8,527 nucleotides of DNA from positions 1 to 8,527 of the forward strand of contig WJKA01000325.1 of assembly GCA_014729375.1 (NCBI GenBank). Direction: 5' to 3'. Source of the DNA: Chitinivibrionales bacterium (lineage in GTDB: Bacteria > Fibrobacterota > Chitinivibrionia > Chitinivibrionales > WJKA01). Position numbers and translations under genes: made by a program. The stretch's first letter is position 1; every line of letters begins with the position of its first letter. Below are positions 5,529-8,527 of this stretch, piece by piece. The notes under the pieces were generated by a model. That model had not been told where the DNA came from. It made no database searches and saw nothing but the letters and a program-made list of their open reading frames with translations.

Positions 5529-7781
5529 ATGCCAAAAAATCTTGTCGTTGTTGAATCCCCGGCAAAATGCAGAACCATTTCAAAATATTTAGGGTCTGAT
5601 TTTTCAGTAAAAGCCACGATGGGGCATATAATCGATTTGCCTGAGAAGGAACTCGGGGTTGATCTGAACAATAAATTCAAGCCGAAATATACTACTTCAC
5701 GGGGAAAAAGGCGGATACTTCGCTTATTACGGGAAGACGCAGCTAAATCAGATACAGTGTATCTGGCGCCCGACCCTGATCGTGAAGGAGAGGCCATTGC
5801 CTGGCATGTCGCTCAATCGATTTCCAAAGTCAACAAAAATGTCAAGCGGGTACTTTTCAATGAGATTACTAAAAAAGCGGTAACAGCAGCATTTGACCAT
5901 CCAGACGAGTTGGATATGAACAAGGTAAATGCCCAGCAGGCCAGGCGAATTCTCGACAGGATTGTCGGTTACCAGATTTCTCCGTTTCTCTGGCGTACCG
6001 TGTTTCGCGGATTGAGTGCCGGACGGGTTCAGTCCGTTGCATTGCGCCTGATATGTGAGCGGGAAGATGAAATCAAGGCGTTTAAGCAGGAAGAGTACTG
6101 GTCGGTGCAGGCATTTCTGAAATATGCCGATGCGCAATTCAAGGCAAAATTAATATCTATTGATGGAAATAAAGTTTCGTTACCGGATGAAGCTGCTGCA
6201 AAAGCAATTATCGCTCGTTTGAGTGACAAGCCGTTTGTCGTGAAAAATGTACAGCGTACCCGGAAAGAGCGCCGACCGTATGCACCGTTCATTACCAGTA
6301 CACTGCAGCAGGAATCTGCCAGAAAGCTCGGGTTTTCGGCTGCCAAGACAATGATGATGGCGCAGCAGCTTTATGAAGGCCTGGAGCTGGGTGATCTGGG
6401 CACAACAGGGTTGATAACCTATATGCGTACCGATTCGACACGTATTGCCGATGAAGCTGTAGTCGATGCAAAATCGGTGATTACATCATTGTTTGATGAA
6501 AAGCATCTTCCCGAATCGCCTCGCAGGTATGGAAAAAGCAAAACCGCTCAGGATGCGCATGAAGCAATCCGGCCGGCACAGATCAATCCCGATTTTGCAC
6601 CTGATCGAATCAAAAAATACCTCTCAAAAGATCAGTACCGTTTGTATAATCTTATCTGGAAACGCTTTCTGGCATCGCAGATGGCAAACGCGGTTTTTGA
6701 TATGACACGGGTAGATATTGATGCTGATAATTGCATTCTGCGGGCACGGGGTTCGATTATGAAATTTGACGGTTTTCTTGCACTATACGACGAGTCTACC
6801 GACGACAAGAGCGATAATAATGAAGACCAGAACGATATTCTCCCCGAAATTCAGAACGGTGCCCGGACCGAGCTCGATAAGCTGCAGGAAAAACAGCATT
6901 TCACACAACCGCCGCCCCGCTATTCCGAAGCTTCACTGGTCCGGGAGCTTGAAGACAAGGGAATCGGCAGGCCAAGTACCTATGCTCAGATTATCGACAC
7001 CCTCAAAACCAGAAAATATGTCGAGGTTGAAAGCAAACGGTTTATACCAACCGAAGTCGGGTTTATGGTAAAGAAGATTCTTGTCAAAGAATTTCCCGAC
7101 ATTTTTGAGGTTGGTTTTACCGCGACCATGGAGAACTCTCTTGACAAAATAGAGCTCGGGGAGGCGGACTGGGTCCAGACGTTGAGTGAGTTTTACGGAC
7201 CGTTTCAAAAAGAGCTTGAGAACGCCAAATCCGATATTCAACGGCTTAAGGAAGAGACCCAGGAAGTTACCGACCGCACCTGTCCCAAGTGCGGCAAATT
7301 TCAGCTTGTTGTCAAGTGGAGCAAAAACGGCAAATTTCTTGCCTGCCAAGGGTTCCCTGCATGCAGGTACACTGAGCCGATTGAAAAAATTGCTACCGAA
7401 CAGACAAACCAGAAGTGCGATAAATGCGGTGCGCCCATGGTTATCCTCGAGATCCGGAATAACCGGTTCCTGGGGTGTTCCCGGTATCCTGAATGCAAGA
7501 ACACCATGTCATTGACTACCGGCGTGAGTTGTCCGATGCCGGAATGCAACGGCACGTTGATCGAGCGGAGGACCCGCCGCGGCAAGACATTTTTCGGCTG
7601 TAGTAATTATCCAGCCTGCACCTTTGCCACCTGGGACCGTCCTGTCGACAAAAAGTGCGAAAGTTGCGGCTATCCCATTCTTGTGCTAAGAGAGACAAAG
7701 CGTAAAGGCACGTATCATCGGTGCCCGAAGTGCAAGGCTGAATTCGCGCTCCAAACGCAGGAGCAGTCGGAAGCAGAATAA
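5529..7781 (+). CDS. topA: DNA topoisomerase I (type IA)
   Basis: TopA relaxes negative supercoils by cutting one DNA strand through a 5'-phosphotyrosine link. The 750-residue protein is complete. The Toprim domain is at the N-terminus (VVVESPAK with E9; APDPDREGEAIAWH with D82, D84 and E86, the metal-binding acidic triad). The catalytic tyrosine is Y298 in GLITYMRTDS, followed by R300. QDAHEAIRPA (341-350) and VRELEDKGIGRPSTYAQII (471-489) are further core motifs. The C-terminus has four Cys4 zinc ribbons that bind single-stranded DNA: C585/C588/C606/C612, C630/C633/C650/C656, C668/C673/C691/C697 and C710/C713/C732/C735. The fourth has a CPKC closing pair, unlike the CxxxxxC of the first three. 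The ATG at 5529 is supported by AAAGGAAA five bases upstream and by alignment of MPKNLVVVESPAK with the family start. trmFO follows in the same reading frame after 117 nt. Confidence 0.98.
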   Translation: MPKNLVVVESPAKCRTISKYLGSDFSVKATMGHIIDLPEKELGVDLNNKFKPKYTTSRGKRRILRLLREDAAKSDTVYLAPDPDREGEAIAWHVAQSISKVNKNVKRVLFNEITKKAVTAAFDHPDELDMNKVNAQQARRILDRIVGYQISPFLWRTVFRGLSAGRVQSVALRLICEREDEIKAFKQEEYWSVQAFLKYADAQFKAKLISIDGNKVSLPDEAAAKAIIARLSDKPFVVKNVQRTRKERRPYAPFITSTLQQESARKLGFSAAKTMMMAQQLYEGLELGDLGTTGLITYMRTDSTRIADEAVVDAKSVITSLFDEKHLPESPRRYGKSKTAQDAHEAIRPAQINPDFAPDRIKKYLSKDQYRLYNLIWKRFLASQMANAVFDMTRVDIDADNCILRARGSIMKFDGFLALYDESTDDKSDNNEDQNDILPEIQNGARTELDKLQEKQHFTQPPPRYSEASLVRELEDKGIGRPSTYAQIIDTLKTRKYVEVESKRFIPTEVGFMVKKILVKEFPDIFEVGFTATMENSLDKIELGEADWVQTLSEFYGPFQKELENAKSDIQRLKEETQEVTDRTCPKCGKFQLVVKWSKNGKFLACQGFPACRYTEPIEKIATEQTNQKCDKCGAPMVILEIRNNRFLGCSRYPECKNTMSLTTGVSCPMPECNGTLIERRTRRGKTFFGCSNYPACTFATWDRPVDKKCESCGYPILVLRETKRKGTYHRCPKCKAEFALQTQEQSEAE

Positions 7782-7898
7782 TATCACCTTTCCCGTCCTT
7801 ATTCCTGGTCCTTCGTTCCCGATTGTTTCTTTCTGTTTTTTTCGAGACGGGGTGCGAGGGAAGAGGGGCGAGGACGATTTCAGGCGGCTTTGTTCCCC
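7782..7898 (+). other. topA-trmFO linker with pyrimidine arm, T-tract and purine arm
   Basis: The stretch 7789-7843 is almost all pyrimidine on the plus strand, and 7844-7877 is almost all purine. Pairing the two arms (7794-7825 with 7844-7876) gives a long imperfect hairpin, counting G-U pairs. The uninterrupted segments include 7794-7799 with 7871-7876, 7804-7806 with 7864-7866, 7809-7815 with 7855-7861 and 7818-7820 with 7850-7852. The loop holds a T7 run (7836-7842). This is not a standard terminator because the U-run lies in the loop. All 39 codons between the topA stop and the trmFO ATG are sense codons in the shared frame. Confidence 0.45.
7846..7873. repeat. Four degenerate tandem 7-nt units
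   Basis: The purine arm divides into the heptamers GACGGGG, TGCGAGG, GAAGAGG and GGCGAGG, all ending in GG and most ending in GAGG. The preceding pyrimidine arm shows looser 7-nt units with the complementary sense (GTCCTTA, TTCCTGG, TCCTTCG, TTCCCGA at 7795-7822), so the whole may be an inverted pair of heptamer arrays. Confidence 0.5.
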
Positions 7899-8527
7899 AT
7901 GTCCCCCGATTCTGCAATAATAATCATCGGTGCCGGTCTTGCAGGTTCAGAAGCCGCGTTGGTGCTGGCATCACGCGGTATTCCAGTTACGCTCTATGAA
8001 ATGCGCCCGCATGTGATGACTCCCGCACACAGGACAGAGCTTCCTGCAGAGCTGGTTTGCTCAAATTCGCTCAAGGCAAAAACACCGCCTTCAGCGCACG
8101 GTTTGCTCAAAGAAGAGCTGCGAATGCTTCGGAGTCCGTTGCTTGATGCTGCAACGCAGAATGAAGTCCCTGCGGGAGGTGCATTAGCGGTTGACCGGGA
8201 CCGCTTCTCCAAAACAGTATTATTGATGCTTCAACGCGCGGGGGTGAATATAGTGCGTAAAGAGATAACGGAGCCGCCGCAAGATACATGTGCGATCATT
8301 GCCGCCGGCCCCCTCGCGTCGGACCCGCTGGTTACATGGTTGACCCGGAGATTTTCGGCAGAGGCATTGAATTTTTATGATGCCATTGCACCGGTGATTG
8401 ATGCTGATTCTGTTGACAAGAGCAAGATATTTTTTGCCAGTCGTCGTGATTCCGAATCAAGCGACTATTGCAACTGTCCGTTTACAAAAGAAGAGTATGC
8501 GCGATTGTATACCGCACTGCTGGAAGC
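7899..8527 (+). CDS. trmFO: TrmFO, folate- and FAD-dependent tRNA (uracil-54-C5)-methyltransferase, N-terminal part
   Basis: TrmFO (Gid) makes 5-methyluridine at position 54 of the tRNA T-loop, using methylenetetrahydrofolate as carbon donor and reduced FAD. The window holds the first 209 codons of about 435-450; the rest lies beyond 8527. The protein opens with the FAD Rossmann motif IIIIGAGLAGSEAA (7-20). Next come YEMRP (33-37), TPAHRTELPAELVCSNSLK (41-59), in which C54 corresponds to the B. subtilis Cys53 that has been studied as a catalytic residue, then PAGGALAVDRDRF (91-103), NFYDAIAPVIDADSVD (158-173) and the YCNCPFTKEEY block (190-200). These are family signatures. The ATG at 7899 fits the family N-terminus. 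AGGCGG at 7882-7887 is the nearest ribosome-site-like motif, at a long spacing. The frame is also open upstream, with a TTG at 7890. The topA-trmFO order matches B. subtilis topA-trmFO-codV. Confidence 0.96.
   Translation, partial: MSPDSAIIIIGAGLAGSEAALVLASRGIPVTLYEMRPHVMTPAHRTELPAELVCSNSLKAKTPPSAHGLLKEELRMLRSPLLDAATQNEVPAGGALAVDRDRFSKTVLLMLQRAGVNIVRKEITEPPQDTCAIIAAGPLASDPLVTWLTRRFSAEALNFYDAIAPVIDADSVDKSKIFFASRRDSESSDYCNCPFTKEEYARLYTALLE

Noticed and set aside
7516..7917. Minus-strand open frame of 133 codons across the topA end and linker
   Set aside because: It lies antisense to the well-supported topA C-terminus and has no recognisable protein features or ribosome site. The open frame follows from the base composition of the linker.

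Overview
The window carries six protein-coding genes or gene parts. The organism is probably a diderm (Gram-negative) bacterium with lipopolysaccharide, because a complete LptD outer-membrane LPS translocon is encoded. LptD's C-terminal style and its long T/D-rich periplasmic leader resemble the Bacteroidota/FCB-type LptD more than the proteobacterial one. That placement is an inference, and no rRNA or other clear phylogenetic marker is present. Base composition and codon style look even across the window, and there is no sign of an insertion sequence, prophage, CRISPR array, tRNA or rRNA.

Layout. (1) Positions 1-489 hold the 3' part of a Crp/Fnr-like regulator with an intact cyclic-nucleotide phosphate-binding cassette. 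(2) 36 nt after it, on the same strand, lies a 429-residue exported ankyrin-repeat protein (525-1814). (3) A short convergent gap (1815-1922) holds homopolymer runs and a small 7-nt tandem array. (4) lptD runs on the minus strand (1923-4541). (5) A 253-nt AT-rich divergent promoter region (4542-4794) separates lptD from (6) a free-standing IMP cyclohydrolase (4795-5394). This matches only the N-terminal domain of PurH; the AICAR formyltransferase domain is not in the window. (7) After 134 nt comes topA (5529-7781), a complete type IA topoisomerase with four C-terminal zinc ribbons. (8) A 117-nt linker with a pyrimidine arm, a T-tract and a purine heptamer array separates it from (9) trmFO (from 7899, cut by the window end), the folate/FAD-dependent tRNA m5U54 methyltransferase.

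How the genes fit together. Most are housekeeping: envelope assembly (LptD), the last step of IMP synthesis, DNA supercoiling (TopA) and tRNA modification (TrmFO). The topA-trmFO order is a known conserved pair in Firmicutes and other phyla. The regulator and ankyrin pair is the accessory part. No convincing new defence or mobile system is visible.

The points most worth following are the split PurH, the 2+2 cysteine layout of LptD, the stop-free in-frame linker between topA and trmFO, and the two heptamer-bearing intergenic elements. These elements can fold into hairpins with T-rich loops and may belong to a dispersed repeat family.
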